Below are positions 17,984 to 26,310 of a DNA stretch of 64,000 nucleotides, one piece after another. A program made the translations under genes and the position numbers. Positions within the stretch are counted from its first letter, which is position 1. Each line of letters starts with the position of its first letter. The stretch covers positions 496,001 through 560,000 of the forward strand of contig NZ_CAJEWB010000010.1 of assembly GCF_903994035.1 (NCBI RefSeq), written 5' to 3'. The notes beneath the pieces are model-generated. The model worked only from the letters and a program-made list of their open reading frames with translations. It was not told the origin of the DNA and did not search any database. Origin of the DNA: Phocicoccus pinnipedialis. GTDB lineage: Bacteria; Bacillota; Bacilli; Staphylococcales; Salinicoccaceae.

Positions 17984-19624
17984 CTATTCTGCTGAAATTA
18001 AGTAACTATATACTGGTTGTTTACCATCATGAATTTCAAATTCAACATCGTCGAACTCTTCTTCAATTTTCTCTAATACACTATCGAGTGTATCATTGTT
18101 TCCATCTTCACCTACAAAAATTGCCATAATTTCTGTGTCTTCGTCAATCATCTTACGAATTAAGATATCTAATGTTTCTTTATCCGCGTCATTAGACGTC
18201 ACGATTTTACCATCTAGGATACCCATGTGTTGATCCTTCTTAATATCGATCTCATCTATCTTAGTGTCACGTACTGAGTATGTGATTTGACCAGTCTTAA
18301 CATGCTGAATCGCTTCAATCATATCATCTTCATTCGCTTCTAACGATGCATCTTTAGTGTATGCAAACATTGCGCTGATACATTCAGGAATTGAACGTGT
18401 TGGAATAACGATGCTTGGAATTTCAAGTAATTCTTGAGCTTGTTCCGCAGCCATGATGATGTTTTTATTGTTTGGCATAATGATTACTTCTTTAACATCC
18501 TCACCTTTTATGATGTTAATAATATCTTCAGTAGATGGGTTCATAGTTTGACCGCCGTTAATGATATGTGTAACTCCGATACTCCTAAGCATCTCATTAA
18601 TACCTTCACCACTTGATACTGCAATGACTGCTGTTTCAATTTGTTCATTAGTCTCTTCTTTAACTTCTCGATTATCCTCGATTGCTCTAAACTGTTCGCG
18701 CATATTCTCTACTTTAATCTTGATGATTTCGCCATATTCAGCACCGTAAGTAAGTGCTTTACCAGGTTTTTCAGTATGCACGTGGACCTTAACGATTTCC
18801 TCATCATTGATCACAAGTAATGAATCTCCGAACTTATCCATATCGTTTCTGAATTCTTCTTCGACAAATTCTTTTTTTCCATCTTCAAAACGAACCATGA
18901 ACTCTGTACAGAAACCGAATGTAATATCTTCAGCTGTCATGAAGCTATCAAATTCATGTGTATCATTAATAAACTCTTCTGTGTCGACAGAATTCTCTTC
19001 TTCTACGATCTCTTCACCAGTTAGTGCTGATAAAAAGCCTTCATATACGTAAACGAGTCCTTGTCCACCAGAGTCTACCACACCAACTTCCTTTAACACG
19101 GGTAATAAGTCAGGTGTTCTCTTAAGAGAAGCTTTCGATTCTTCAACGACAACTTTCATAAGTTCTACGATGTCAGAAACAGACTCTACTGATTCGACAG
19201 CCTTGTTTGCTGAATCTTTAGCAACAGTTAGGATCGTTCCTTCTACTGGTTTCATTACAGCTTTATAAGCTGTTTTAACTCCAGCATTTAATGCTTCAAC
19301 AAATGAATATTTATCTAAAGTTTCTACTTCCTCAACATGCTTAGAAAAACCTCTGAACAATTGTGATAAAATTACGCCTGAATTTCCACGAGCACCCATT
19401 AAGAGTCCTTTAGAAAAATGTTTACCAACATCACCAACATGTGTAAACTTTATATCTTTCACTTCATCTGCGCCAGATGACATTGATAAATTCATATTTG
19501 TACCAGTATCTCCATCGGGAACTGGGAATACGTTAAGTGAATCAACGTATTCTGCGTGCTTTTTTAAGTTTTTCGCCCCAAGTAAAATCATCTGGCGAAA
19601 CTGTTGACCATCTATTCTCTCCAT
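17984..19624 (-). CDS. fakA: Fatty acid kinase, ATP-binding subunit FakA (YloV/DAK family)
   Basis: FakA phosphorylates fatty acids presented by FakB proteins so that exogenous or recycled fatty acids enter phospholipids through PlsX/PlsY. The 546-residue protein has an N-terminal DhaL-like domain with the metal/nucleotide motif PVPDGDTGTNM (about residues 33-43) and LLMGARGNSGVILSQ, and a C-terminal domain with SGEGINEML and INGGQTMNPST. The ATG at 19624 (MERIDGQQF) has AGAGGA upstream. It follows the asp23-family gene by 19 bases, the standard arrangement. No fakB gene is in the window. Confidence 0.95.
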   Translation of the reverse strand: MERIDGQQFRQMILLGAKNLKKHAEYVDSLNVFPVPDGDTGTNMNLSMSSGADEVKDIKFTHVGDVGKHFSKGLLMGARGNSGVILSQLFRGFSKHVEEVETLDKYSFVEALNAGVKTAYKAVMKPVEGTILTVAKDSANKAVESVESVSDIVELMKVVVEESKASLKRTPDLLPVLKEVGVVDSGGQGLVYVYEGFLSALTGEEIVEEENSVDTEEFINDTHEFDSFMTAEDITFGFCTEFMVRFEDGKKEFVEEEFRNDMDKFGDSLLVINDEEIVKVHVHTEKPGKALTYGAEYGEIIKIKVENMREQFRAIEDNREVKEETNEQIETAVIAVSSGEGINEMLRSIGVTHIINGGQTMNPSTEDIINIIKGEDVKEVIIMPNNKNIIMAAEQAQELLEIPSIVIPTRSIPECISAMFAYTKDASLEANEDDMIEAIQHVKTGQITYSVRDTKIDEIDIKKDQHMGILDGKIVTSNDADKETLDILIRKMIDEDTEIMAIFVGEDGNNDTLDSVLEKIEEEFDDVEFEIHDGKQPVYSYLISAE

Positions 19625-19643
19625 TTTAATAAATCCTCTCTTA

Positions 19644-20009
19644 TTACTCGTCAGAGTTAATAACTCTAACTCCTTGTACATGAATATTCACAGAATCAAT
19701 TTCTAGTCCTAAAGTCTTCTCGAGTGTATATTTTACAGTTGATTGCACATTACTTGCAACCTCAGAAATCTTAACACCATATAGAACGATAATATATAAG
19801 TCTATCTTTAATAAGTCAGATTCATTATCTACTACTACACCACGTGAATAGTTCTCTTTACCTAATAGTTCAGCAAAACCATCTCTAAATGTCTTTGATG
19901 CCATACCGACTACACCGTAGCTCTCACTCATGATACCACCGGCTATGTTTGCGATGACATCTGTTGAGATATCAATTGTTCCTAATTCATTCTTAATTTC
20001 TAGTGACAT
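19644..20009 (-). CDS. yloU: Asp23/Gls24-family envelope protein YloU
   Basis: The 121-residue protein starts MSLEIKNELGTIDIS and has AGGIMSESYGVVGMASK and the C-terminal VDSVNIHVQGVRV, the small YloU-type member of the Asp23/Gls24 family that is always found next to fakA. Its molecular role is not established; relatives associate with the membrane and envelope stress. The ATG at 20009 is chosen because GGAG lies 8 bases upstream; an in-frame GTG 3 codons earlier overlaps that site. Confidence 0.93.
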   Translation of the reverse strand: MSLEIKNELGTIDISTDVIANIAGGIMSESYGVVGMASKTFRDGFAELLGKENYSRGVVVDNESDLLKIDLYIIVLYGVKISEVASNVQSTVKYTLEKTLGLEIDSVNIHVQGVRVINSDE

Positions 20010-20034
20010 TTTACTCACTCCTAATCATCATATT

Positions 20035-20064
20035 ATTATAGTCAATTTACATACCTATTGACAA
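20035..20064 (-). promoter_or_regulatory. Promoter of yloU-fakA
   Basis: Minus-strand -35 TTGTCA (20064-20059), 18-base spacer, perfect -10 TATAAT (20040-20035), 26 bases before the yloU start. Confidence 0.75.
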
Positions 20065-20116
20065 GTGTTAGAAAACAGGGCATTATTAATAACAGTTGTA
20101 ATTTACGATTTTTATC

Positions 20117-20145
20117 TTGAATATAATATTTTCTTCATGTATTAT
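20117..20145 (+). promoter_or_regulatory. Promoter of rpmB
   Basis: Plus-strand TTGAAT (20117-20122), 17-base spacer, TATTAT (20140-20145), 54 bases before the rpmB start in the divergent yloU/rpmB region. Confidence 0.65.
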
Positions 20146-20199
20146 ATTATAGTATTCGTAAACTAGAATTAGCAATTAAATTGTAAAGGAGTGGGACGA

Positions 20200-20388
20200 A
20201 TGGCAAAAGTATGTTACGTAACTGGTCGTAGAGCAAGATCTGGTAACAACCGTTCTCACGCACTAAACGCAAGCAAAAGAACTTTTGGTGCAAACTTACA
20301 AAAAGTTAGAATCATGGTTGATGGCAAACCCAAACGTGTTTGGGTATCTGCACGTGCTTTAAAATCAGGTAAAGTTGAACGCGTTTAA
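20200..20388 (+). CDS. rpmB: 50S ribosomal protein L28
   Basis: The 62-residue protein is a clear L28 ([43 protein letters not shown]). Only one cysteine is present, so this is the zinc-free form. The start at 20200 follows AGGAGTGGGACGA; the open frame begins 3 codons earlier. It is monocistronic on the plus strand, flanked by its own promoter and a bidirectional terminator, and divergent from yloU as in other Bacilli. Confidence 0.98.
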   Translation: MAKVCYVTGRRARSGNNRSHALNASKRTFGANLQKVRIMVDGKPKRVWVSARALKSGKVERV

Positions 20389-20394
20389 GCGCGA

Positions 20395-20437
20395 TATAAA
20401 AAAGAACATTGCAATTCGCAATGTTCTTTTTTATTTT
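20395..20437. terminator. Bidirectional terminator between rpmB and the DUF554 gene
   Basis: Stem AAAGAACATTGC/GCAATGTTCTTT with A-run on one side and T-run on the other, serving the convergent rpmB (plus) and DUF554 gene (minus). Confidence 0.9.
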
Positions 20438-20462
20438 GTCTATTTTTTTCATGTTTTTATTT

Positions 20463-21167
20463 TTAATTAAAAAAACTTGTAATCCAAACCATGATCATTC
20501 CTACAAAAATCGCTGGAATCATGTTTCCAACTCTCATCTTTGTGACGTTAAGCATGTTAAGTCCAATCGCTAGTAAGATTACTCCACCTGTTGCGCTCAC
20601 TTGAGCTGTCATATCATTAAGTACTGCTTCTGGTATAAAACTCGCGAATCCTCTCGCACCCAAAGAAATCCCCGCTTCATATAGAAATGTTGGAATACCT
20701 GAAATAACTACCCCTAGTCCATATGTTGCCGTCATTACAAGGGCAATGAAAAAGTCCATGATTGACTTTGTGAACAGTACATCGTGTGAGCCACGTAGAC
20801 CTGCGTCTAAACCACCGACAATACCCATTGCTCCAATAATGAATACGAGTGCACCTGATACAAGACCTTGAGAAATATTACCACTGTTCTTATTCCCCAT
20901 TTTATACTCAATCATGTGACCCATTTTGTTGAGCTGATTTTCGAGTGCTAATACTTCACCGATTACAACGCCGACTATTAAACTAAGTAATGTTGTTAAA
21001 ACGTCTGTTGAACCAGCAACCATCTGTATACCTAAACTCATGATTACGAGTGCTTGTACTTTTAGTATTGAATCTTTGATATGTTCTGGAATAAATGTAA
21101 ATATGAGTCCAAGTAGTCCACCTATGACTATGGCAAGACCGTTTACAAAAGATCCAAGTAAAATCAT
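20463..21167 (-). CDS. DUF554 family membrane protein
   Basis: A 234-residue hydrophobic protein with about seven predicted membrane segments, beginning MILLGSFVNGLAIVIGGLLG and containing GLDAGLRGSHDVLFTKSIMD, which is typical of the DUF554 (YqgA/YdfK) family. The function of this family is not known; transport is a guess. It lies 4 bases after thiN and so belongs to the rsgA-rpe-thiN unit. It is not part of this unit in B. subtilis, where rpmB and spoVM follow thiN. Confidence 0.85.
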   Translation of the reverse strand: MILLGSFVNGLAIVIGGLLGLIFTFIPEHIKDSILKVQALVIMSLGIQMVAGSTDVLTTLLSLIVGVVIGEVLALENQLNKMGHMIEYKMGNKNSGNISQGLVSGALVFIIGAMGIVGGLDAGLRGSHDVLFTKSIMDFFIALVMTATYGLGVVISGIPTFLYEAGISLGARGFASFIPEAVLNDMTAQVSATGGVILLAIGLNMLNVTKMRVGNMIPAIFVGMIMVWITSFFN

Positions 21168-21171
21168 CTAC

Positions 21172-21813
21172 TCACCTCTCATCTTTCGAATGTATTAATA
21201 AAACATCTTTCGAATGTATTAATAAAACATCTTTCGAATTGGTAACATTACAAATTTCTTTTTTTAATTCATTGCTTACTGTTAAAGATTTTCCTGGTGA
21301 CACAACTTCATTTGTTAGATCATATTTAAATCCTTCTAGAGATAAAAAAGTATCCTCATGAAGCGGTATAAATGAAACGTATGTGAATCCCTCGTTCATT
21401 ATTCCATGTTTACCACTCTTTAACAGACTTAAATCATTTTGTTTGTCCTTTAAATGTATATTAACATCTCGTAAAGCTTCGTTTTGAAGTAGTTGTATAT
21501 TTATCAATTCATGGTCAATTCTGCCTCCAAACGCCCCGTATACGTCAATTTCAGTATACCCCGCTTCTACTAGTGATAAAAGACAGAGTTCCGTGTCCGT
21601 ATAATCTTTCTCACTCTGTACAACTTCGACTTCAATTTGTTCTTTTAAAACTTTAAATTCTGTCTCTGTTACTGAGTCGAAATCGCCAAAGGCATACTTT
21701 GGAATAATACCCGATTTTAATAGGATAAGTGCACCCTTGTCAACACCTGCCCAGTCGCCATTTAAACTTAAAAGAGAGACATTCGTCTCTCTTAGTAATA
21801 CGTTAATTTTCAT
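21172..21813 (-). CDS. thiN: Thiamine pyrophosphokinase
   Basis: ThiN transfers pyrophosphate from ATP to thiamine to form thiamine diphosphate. The 213-residue protein has GVDKGALILLKSGIIPKYAFGDFDSV near the N-terminus, with the metal-binding GDFDS, then YTDTELCL and YGAFGGRIDHEL. The C-terminus ends in a perfect duplication of DVLLIHSK produced by a 24-bp tandem repeat. The start overlaps rpe by 4 bases. The duplication adds 8 residues after the catalytic domain and probably leaves function intact. Confidence 0.93.
   Translation of the reverse strand: MKINVLLRETNVSLLSLNGDWAGVDKGALILLKSGIIPKYAFGDFDSVTETEFKVLKEQIEVEVVQSEKDYTDTELCLLSLVEAGYTEIDVYGAFGGRIDHELINIQLLQNEALRDVNIHLKDKQNDLSLLKSGKHGIMNEGFTYVSFIPLHEDTFLSLEGFKYDLTNEVVSPGKSLTVSNELKKEICNVTNSKDVLLIHSKDVLLIHSKDER
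21183..21239. repeat. 24-bp tandem repeat in the 3' end of thiN, about 2.4 copies
   Basis: Two exact 24-base copies (21183-21206 and 21207-21230) followed by 9 bases of a third. The unit keeps the reading frame and encodes DVLLIHSK twice. Such a repeat can change copy number by slippage. Confidence 0.95.
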
Positions 21814-22457
21814 TTTTCTTTTATATCCATGATTGTTTGTTTAGGATCTTCTGATTTAAATAAGAATGAACCACTTACAAGCAGGTCAGCACCCGCTTCT
21901 CTACATAACTTGCCAGTTTCCTCATTCACTCCACCATCTACTTCAATTAAAAAGTCTAGATTTTTTGAGCGTCTTAATTCATCGAGTTCATTAATTTTAT
22001 CGACACCACTCATGATAAAACTCTGCCCACCGAATCCTGGGTTCACTGTCATAACAAGTACAAAATCAACAATATCTAGTACATAATTTATTGCTTCTAC
22101 TGGCGTACTTGGATTTAATACAATACCCGCTTTCATTCCCTGAGACTGGATGTGAGTGATTAATCTATGAGCATGTGATGTTGCTTCGATATGGAAACTT
22201 AAATATTCCACACCCATTGCAGCAAATTCCTCTACAAATTGTTCAGGATCTTCAGTCATTAAGTGGACGTCTAATGGAATGTTAGACTTCTTAGCGATTG
22301 CTTCACAAACTGGTATTCCGTATGAAATGTTTGGTACGAATTGACCATCCATAATATCTAGATGAAAAATGTCTGCACCTGCTTCTTCCATGCGTTTCAT
22401 ATCAGATCCTAATTTTAAAAAGTCACTTGCTAATAATGATGGTAGTACTTTAACCAT
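21810..22457 (-). CDS. rpe: Ribulose-phosphate 3-epimerase
   Basis: Rpe interconverts ribulose-5-phosphate and xylulose-5-phosphate in the pentose phosphate pathway. The 215-residue TIM barrel has PSLLASDFLKLG, FHLDIMDGQFVPN, HLMTEDPE, VMTVNPGFGGQ and VDGGVNEETG, with the metal-binding His and Asp residues in place. Its ATG shares one base with the rsgA stop (TAATG), and its end overlaps thiN by 4 bases, so rsgA-rpe-thiN is a coupled operon. Confidence 0.97.
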   Translation of the reverse strand: MVKVLPSLLASDFLKLGSDMKRMEEAGADIFHLDIMDGQFVPNISYGIPVCEAIAKKSNIPLDVHLMTEDPEQFVEEFAAMGVEYLSFHIEATSHAHRLITHIQSQGMKAGIVLNPSTPVEAINYVLDIVDFVLVMTVNPGFGGQSFIMSGVDKINELDELRRSKNLDFLIEVDGGVNEETGKLCREAGADLLVSGSFLFKSEDPKQTIMDIKEK

Positions 22458-23323
22458 TAATATCGCTCCTTATAGTTTTCTATTTCCTCATAAATTTGTA
22501 AATAACTGTCGTATCTCCATTGTTTGATGTCACCAGACTCAACTGCATTCTTCACACCACACTTCGGTTCATTGATATGGTTGCATCCACGGAATCTACA
22601 TGACTCACTCGGTGTATCAAAATCTACAAAACAATATTTTAGAGTTTCTTTATCAATATGTGTGAATTCAATAATAGAGAACCCTGGAGTATCTGCTACT
22701 AGACCACCGTTTTTTTCAATCAGTTCAACGTGCCTTGTTGTATGTCGACCACGTCCGAGTGCCTTACTCACTTCACCAGTTTCTAAGTCAAGCTCTGGTA
22801 ATAAAGTATTTAACAACGTACTCTTTCCAACACCAGTCTGTCCGGCAAGTACAGATAACTTATTTGTAAAAATATCTCCTAAGTCCTTATCAAAGTGCTC
22901 TTTTGACGTAAAAAATATTTTATACATTTTATATGTTTCTTTTATTTTATCGATTAAATTATCGTCAATATTTAGATCTTTTTTCGTTACTATTAACACG
23001 GGTTCTATATCAAATGATTCACTATATGCAATGAAGCGATCTGTCAGATAAAAACTGAAATCCGGACTTTTTAAACTCATCGTGATAAGAATCTGATCCA
23101 CGTTCGCAACTTGCGGCCTATTCAGTGCATTCTTTCGTTCGTGGATATTTATCAGTGTCCCCTCTTTTAGATTATCTGATTCAAAATCAACTATATCACC
23201 AACTAACGGGCTGTACATTCCTGATTTACGGAAGATACCTCGAGCTCGTGTTTGATAGATTTCCTCGTCAACTTTGATGTAATAAAATCCTGAAAGTGCT
23301 TTTACTAATCGTCCTGTTCTCAT
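22457..23323 (-). CDS. rsgA: Small ribosomal subunit biogenesis GTPase RsgA
   Basis: RsgA checks late 30S assembly. The 288-residue protein has an N-terminal OB domain, a circularly permuted GTPase (VTKKD before GQTGVGKSTLLN, then DTPGFS) and a C-terminal zinc-binding segment (CRFRGCNHINEPKC). The ATG at 23323 has GAGGAG 6 bases upstream; the open frame runs 10 codons further. In Bacillus and Staphylococcus rsgA directly follows prkC; here the two are 5.4 kb apart. Confidence 0.96.
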   Translation of the reverse strand: MRTGRLVKALSGFYYIKVDEEIYQTRARGIFRKSGMYSPLVGDIVDFESDNLKEGTLINIHERKNALNRPQVANVDQILITMSLKSPDFSFYLTDRFIAYSESFDIEPVLIVTKKDLNIDDNLIDKIKETYKMYKIFFTSKEHFDKDLGDIFTNKLSVLAGQTGVGKSTLLNTLLPELDLETGEVSKALGRGRHTTRHVELIEKNGGLVADTPGFSIIEFTHIDKETLKYCFVDFDTPSESCRFRGCNHINEPKCGVKNAVESGDIKQWRYDSYLQIYEEIENYKERY

Positions 23324-23353
23324 GACACGCTCCTCAATATATTTATCTATCAT

Positions 23354-23361
23354 ATTATACC
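23354..23361 (-). promoter_or_regulatory. Putative extended -10 promoter of rsgA
   Basis: Minus-strand TGGTATAAT (perfect -10 with TGn extension), 31 bases upstream of the rsgA start; no convincing -35. A promoter here is expected because rsgA no longer follows prkC. Confidence 0.55.
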
Positions 23362-23448
23362 AAAAAACTTAATATCTATGGTAGTTGGTCAAAATATACT
23401 ATACTAATAATCATACTGTTTATCTACAACACAATAGGAGGAATCATT

Positions 23449-23748
23449 TTGGAAGTAAATATTAATGAGGTAAAAAATCTTCTTAAAGAAGAGAACGTAG
23501 AAATTTTAGATGTAAGAGAACCACAAGAATTAGTAGACGATGGTTATATCGAAGGAACACACCATATACCAATGTCTGAATTTGACGTAGAAACCGTTCC
23601 TTTAGATAAAAGCAAGAAATATTACGTTATGTGTCTTGCAGGAGGACGCAGTGCTAGAGTAGTTGAGTACATGGAAAAATGTGGCTTTGATGCGACTAAT
23701 TTAGAAGGCGGCATCAAGGCGTACACTGGTGAAAAATTATATAAATAA
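23449..23748 (+). CDS. Rhodanese-like domain protein
   Basis: A single-domain rhodanese of 99 residues: ILDVREPQEL and the GYIEGTHHIPM motif near the N-terminus, and the active-site loop CLAGGRSAR with the persulfide-forming cysteine, about residue 64. Such proteins move sulfane sulfur, but the substrate cannot be read from sequence. Translation appears to start at a TTG with AGGAGG 7 bases upstream. It stands alone on the plus strand between rsgA and the TRAP genes and has a bidirectional terminator after it. Confidence 0.88.
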   Translation: MEVNINEVKNLLKEENVEILDVREPQELVDDGYIEGTHHIPMSEFDVETVPLDKSKKYYVMCLAGGRSARVVEYMEKCGFDATNLEGGIKAYTGEKLYK

Positions 23749-23751
23749 TAA

Positions 23752-23785
23752 AAGCAGTTGAACTCCAAATAGAGTTCAACTGCTT
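23752..23785. terminator. Bidirectional terminator between the rhodanese and TRAP permease genes
   Basis: A 14-bp perfect stem (AAGCAGTTGAACTC / GAGTTCAACTGCTT) with a 6-base loop; T-rich on both outer sides, serving the convergent genes. Confidence 0.9.
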
Positions 23786-23792
23786 ATTTCAA

Positions 23793-25826
23793 TTATACAG
23801 GTAACATTTTTTCTTTTTTACTCTTTATGATATTGAGCACAAATACAATTATCACAACAGCCAACCCAATAATATCTGTGATTGTTTCAGGGATAATCAG
23901 TGATAATGCTGCCGCTCCTATTAAAATTCTAAACAACCAGTTTAAGTTTGTAGCAAAGTAACCTTCAAACGCTGCAGATATGGCAACTATACCAATGACT
24001 GTAGTAGTTACAACTATGACGACATCCATCATATTTGCCATTGGATACTCACGTGCGTTCGTTGCGAGTCCTTCAACATCAACCATTAATAATGCTGGAT
24101 TAAACACAAATACAAATGGTACCAGGAATCCAGCTAGTGATAGCTTAAACGCTGCAAACCCTGTCTTCATTGGATCACCGCCAGAAATACCCGCTCCAGC
24201 AAATGCTGCGAGTGCTACTGGTGGAGTCACGTTTGCGAATATACCGAAGTAGAAAACAAACATATGCGCAACAAGTACCGGTACACCGTATTCTGCAAGC
24301 GCTGGGGCAGCCATTGTTGCAGTGATGATATATGCTGGAATTGATGGTAATCCCATTCCAAGTACTAGTGATGCAATCATCGTAAAGATACATGTTAAGA
24401 GTAATGAACCAGCACCGAGAGCTGCAATCGCTGAAGCTAGAACTGAACCGAAGCTTGTAAGCGATACAACGCCGATAATTACACCAACGATCGCACATGC
24501 AATCATAACAGATAATGATTGTTTTGCACCAAGTTCTAAAGCTTCAAAAACATCTTTAAATGACATACGGGTTGTTTTCCTAATTTGAGCGACTAAAATC
24601 GTGATAACAATAGTATAAATAGCTGCTCTACCAATTGGTAAGTTTAAGTAAAGCATATAAATTAAAGCTATAATCGGTAACAGTAAATGTCCACGCTCTT
24701 TTAAAACAGTAGAAATTTGTGGCAATGCCGCTTTACTGATACCACTTAAGTTATTTCTACCAGCTCTTAAATGTACCTGCATAATTACTGCTCCAAAGTA
24801 CAAAAATGCGGGAATAACTGCTGCAAGTGCAATTGTAGAGTATTTAATCCCCGTTGTTTCTGCCATGATAAATGCACTCGCTCCCATGATCGGTGGCAAG
24901 ATTTGTCCACCAATTGAAGAGCTCGCTTCAACAGCACCAGCAAATGTTCTGCCGTACCCCACTTTTCTCATTAGTGGAATTGTAAACGCACCTGTACTCA
25001 CTACGTTCGCTACAGCAGCTCCGTTGATACTACCCATGAATCCACTTGAAACTACTGCAACTTTTGCAGGCCCTCCTTTATAACCACCAGCAAGCGCTAA
25101 TGCTAAATCGTTAAAAAACAGTCCCATTCCAGACTTTTGTAAAAACGCACCAAATAGAATGAATAGAAAAATAAAATTCACTGAGGCCCCAATTGCTGTA
25201 GAGTATAATCCTTCAGTCTTCGTATACAAATGTGCAAATACATCAGCAAAATCAAATGGACGCGTGTATAGTAAATTTGGCATAAAATCTAATGAACTTA
25301 TGAATGGGTAAATTAAGAATATAAGTGCAAGTATTGGAAGTATAAAACCAGTTACCCTTCTCGTTGCTTCAAAGATTAGAACAACAGTCAATACTGCAAA
25401 AACAAGATCCATAGTATTTGGAATACCACCACGTTCACTCACAATCGCTGTGTAGTTTAACACGATATATCCCGCAGTCGCTAATCCTAGAATCGCGAGT
25501 ATCCAGTCATAGATAGGGGCTTTCGTTCGATCTGAGTTTTTATATATTGGGTAAAGTAAAAAAATCAGTGCTAGACCTACCGCAACGTGAATTGCACGTG
25601 CTTGTAAAGTAGGGATTGGATTGAAAACAATATATACGTGAAATAACGCATAGAATACCGCAATGAGTGAGACGATTATCGCAACATACTTTGATTTAAA
25701 TTCACGAGTCGTAGAATCTCGATCATATTTTTCTAATACTTCCTGTACATTTGCTTCTAATCCATCGCCTTTTTCTGCAATAATATTTTCAGCGGTTATG
25801 ACATCTTTCTCTTTGTATCTCGTCAT
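23793..25826 (-). CDS. TAXI-type TRAP transporter, fused permease subunit
   Basis: TRAP transporters import organic acids using ion gradients. This 677-residue protein fuses the small (DctQ-like, four-segment N-terminal part up to about residue 190) and large (DctM-like) permeases. The large part shows the family stretches GSINGAAVANVVSTGAFTIP, GGQILPPIMGASAFIMAE, LGMGLPSIPAYI and FANVTPPVALAAFAGAGISG. A good Shine-Dalgarno (GGAGGTTCAAT) precedes the ATG. It is the last gene of a three-gene operon with the binding lipoprotein and DUF1850 protein. Substrate unknown; dicarboxylates or related acids are usual for TAXI systems. Confidence 0.93.
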   Translation of the reverse strand: MTRYKEKDVITAENIIAEKGDGLEANVQEVLEKYDRDSTTREFKSKYVAIIVSLIAVFYALFHVYIVFNPIPTLQARAIHVAVGLALIFLLYPIYKNSDRTKAPIYDWILAILGLATAGYIVLNYTAIVSERGGIPNTMDLVFAVLTVVLIFEATRRVTGFILPILALIFLIYPFISSLDFMPNLLYTRPFDFADVFAHLYTKTEGLYSTAIGASVNFIFLFILFGAFLQKSGMGLFFNDLALALAGGYKGGPAKVAVVSSGFMGSINGAAVANVVSTGAFTIPLMRKVGYGRTFAGAVEASSSIGGQILPPIMGASAFIMAETTGIKYSTIALAAVIPAFLYFGAVIMQVHLRAGRNNLSGISKAALPQISTVLKERGHLLLPIIALIYMLYLNLPIGRAAIYTIVITILVAQIRKTTRMSFKDVFEALELGAKQSLSVMIACAIVGVIIGVVSLTSFGSVLASAIAALGAGSLLLTCIFTMIASLVLGMGLPSIPAYIITATMAAPALAEYGVPVLVAHMFVFYFGIFANVTPPVALAAFAGAGISGGDPMKTGFAAFKLSLAGFLVPFVFVFNPALLMVDVEGLATNAREYPMANMMDVVIVVTTTVIGIVAISAAFEGYFATNLNWLFRILIGAAALSLIIPETITDIIGLAVVIIVFVLNIIKSKKEKMLPV

Positions 25827-25836
25827 ATTGAACCTC

Positions 25837-26310
25837 CTAAATACGGAATAAGTATAATATCAGTGGTATTGATTCAACACTTACCTCCACTGAGCTATAA
25901 TTTTCGTAAATTTCATAAAGCTTAAGGTCTATCGTTTCATAATGAATGGTTGTTTCAACATTTGATGACACTGTTAGTAATAATGACTCTCTAAATTGAT
26001 TTATCGTTAATTCAACAAATCCATCATCATTAATTTTCGATTTATATTTCACATCTGTAGGCACACCAGCACCATAAGTTTTAAATGAAGACTTTGTTAT
26101 AAAAAGCTTATTTTCTCTTATCTCATACGTTTCATACCATTCTTCTTTTTCAACAGAATGAATCCAGTGAATCTCGAAAGTGTCTGTATAAATATTTTCT
26201 ACATGACCATCTTCACCAGAAATTTTTATATATTCCACACGCTTTAAGATTAGAAAAAGGAGCATTAAGATAATGCTCCCTAGTATGAATAAGCTCTTAC
26301 TGTTCATCAT
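25837..26310 (-). CDS. DUF1850 protein associated with the TAXI TRAP transporter
   Basis: A roughly 157-residue protein with one N-terminal membrane segment followed by an extracytoplasmic domain containing WIHSVEKEEWYETYEI, the DUF1850 hallmark (HSV...W.E.Y). DUF1850 genes are known to travel with TAXI-type TRAP operons; the role is unknown. Start codons ATG-ATG at 26310/26307 lie inside the end of the upstream gene, and a GTG at 26325 is possible, so the exact start is uncertain. Confidence 0.82.
   Translation of the reverse strand: MMNSKSLFILGSIILMLLFLILKRVEYIKISGEDGHVENIYTDTFEIHWIHSVEKEEWYETYEIRENKLFITKSSFKTYGAGVPTDVKYKSKINDDGFVELTINQFRESLLLTVSSNVETTIHYETIDLKLYEIYENYSSVEVSVESIPLILYLFRI

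Noticed and set aside
21183-21239. Tandem repeat as a small CRISPR or phage attachment site
   Set aside because: The copies are directly adjacent with no spacers and keep the thiN reading frame, so this is a coding microduplication.
22524-23051. 175-codon plus-strand open frame
   Set aside because: Fully antisense to rsgA, with no start signal and no recognisable domain.
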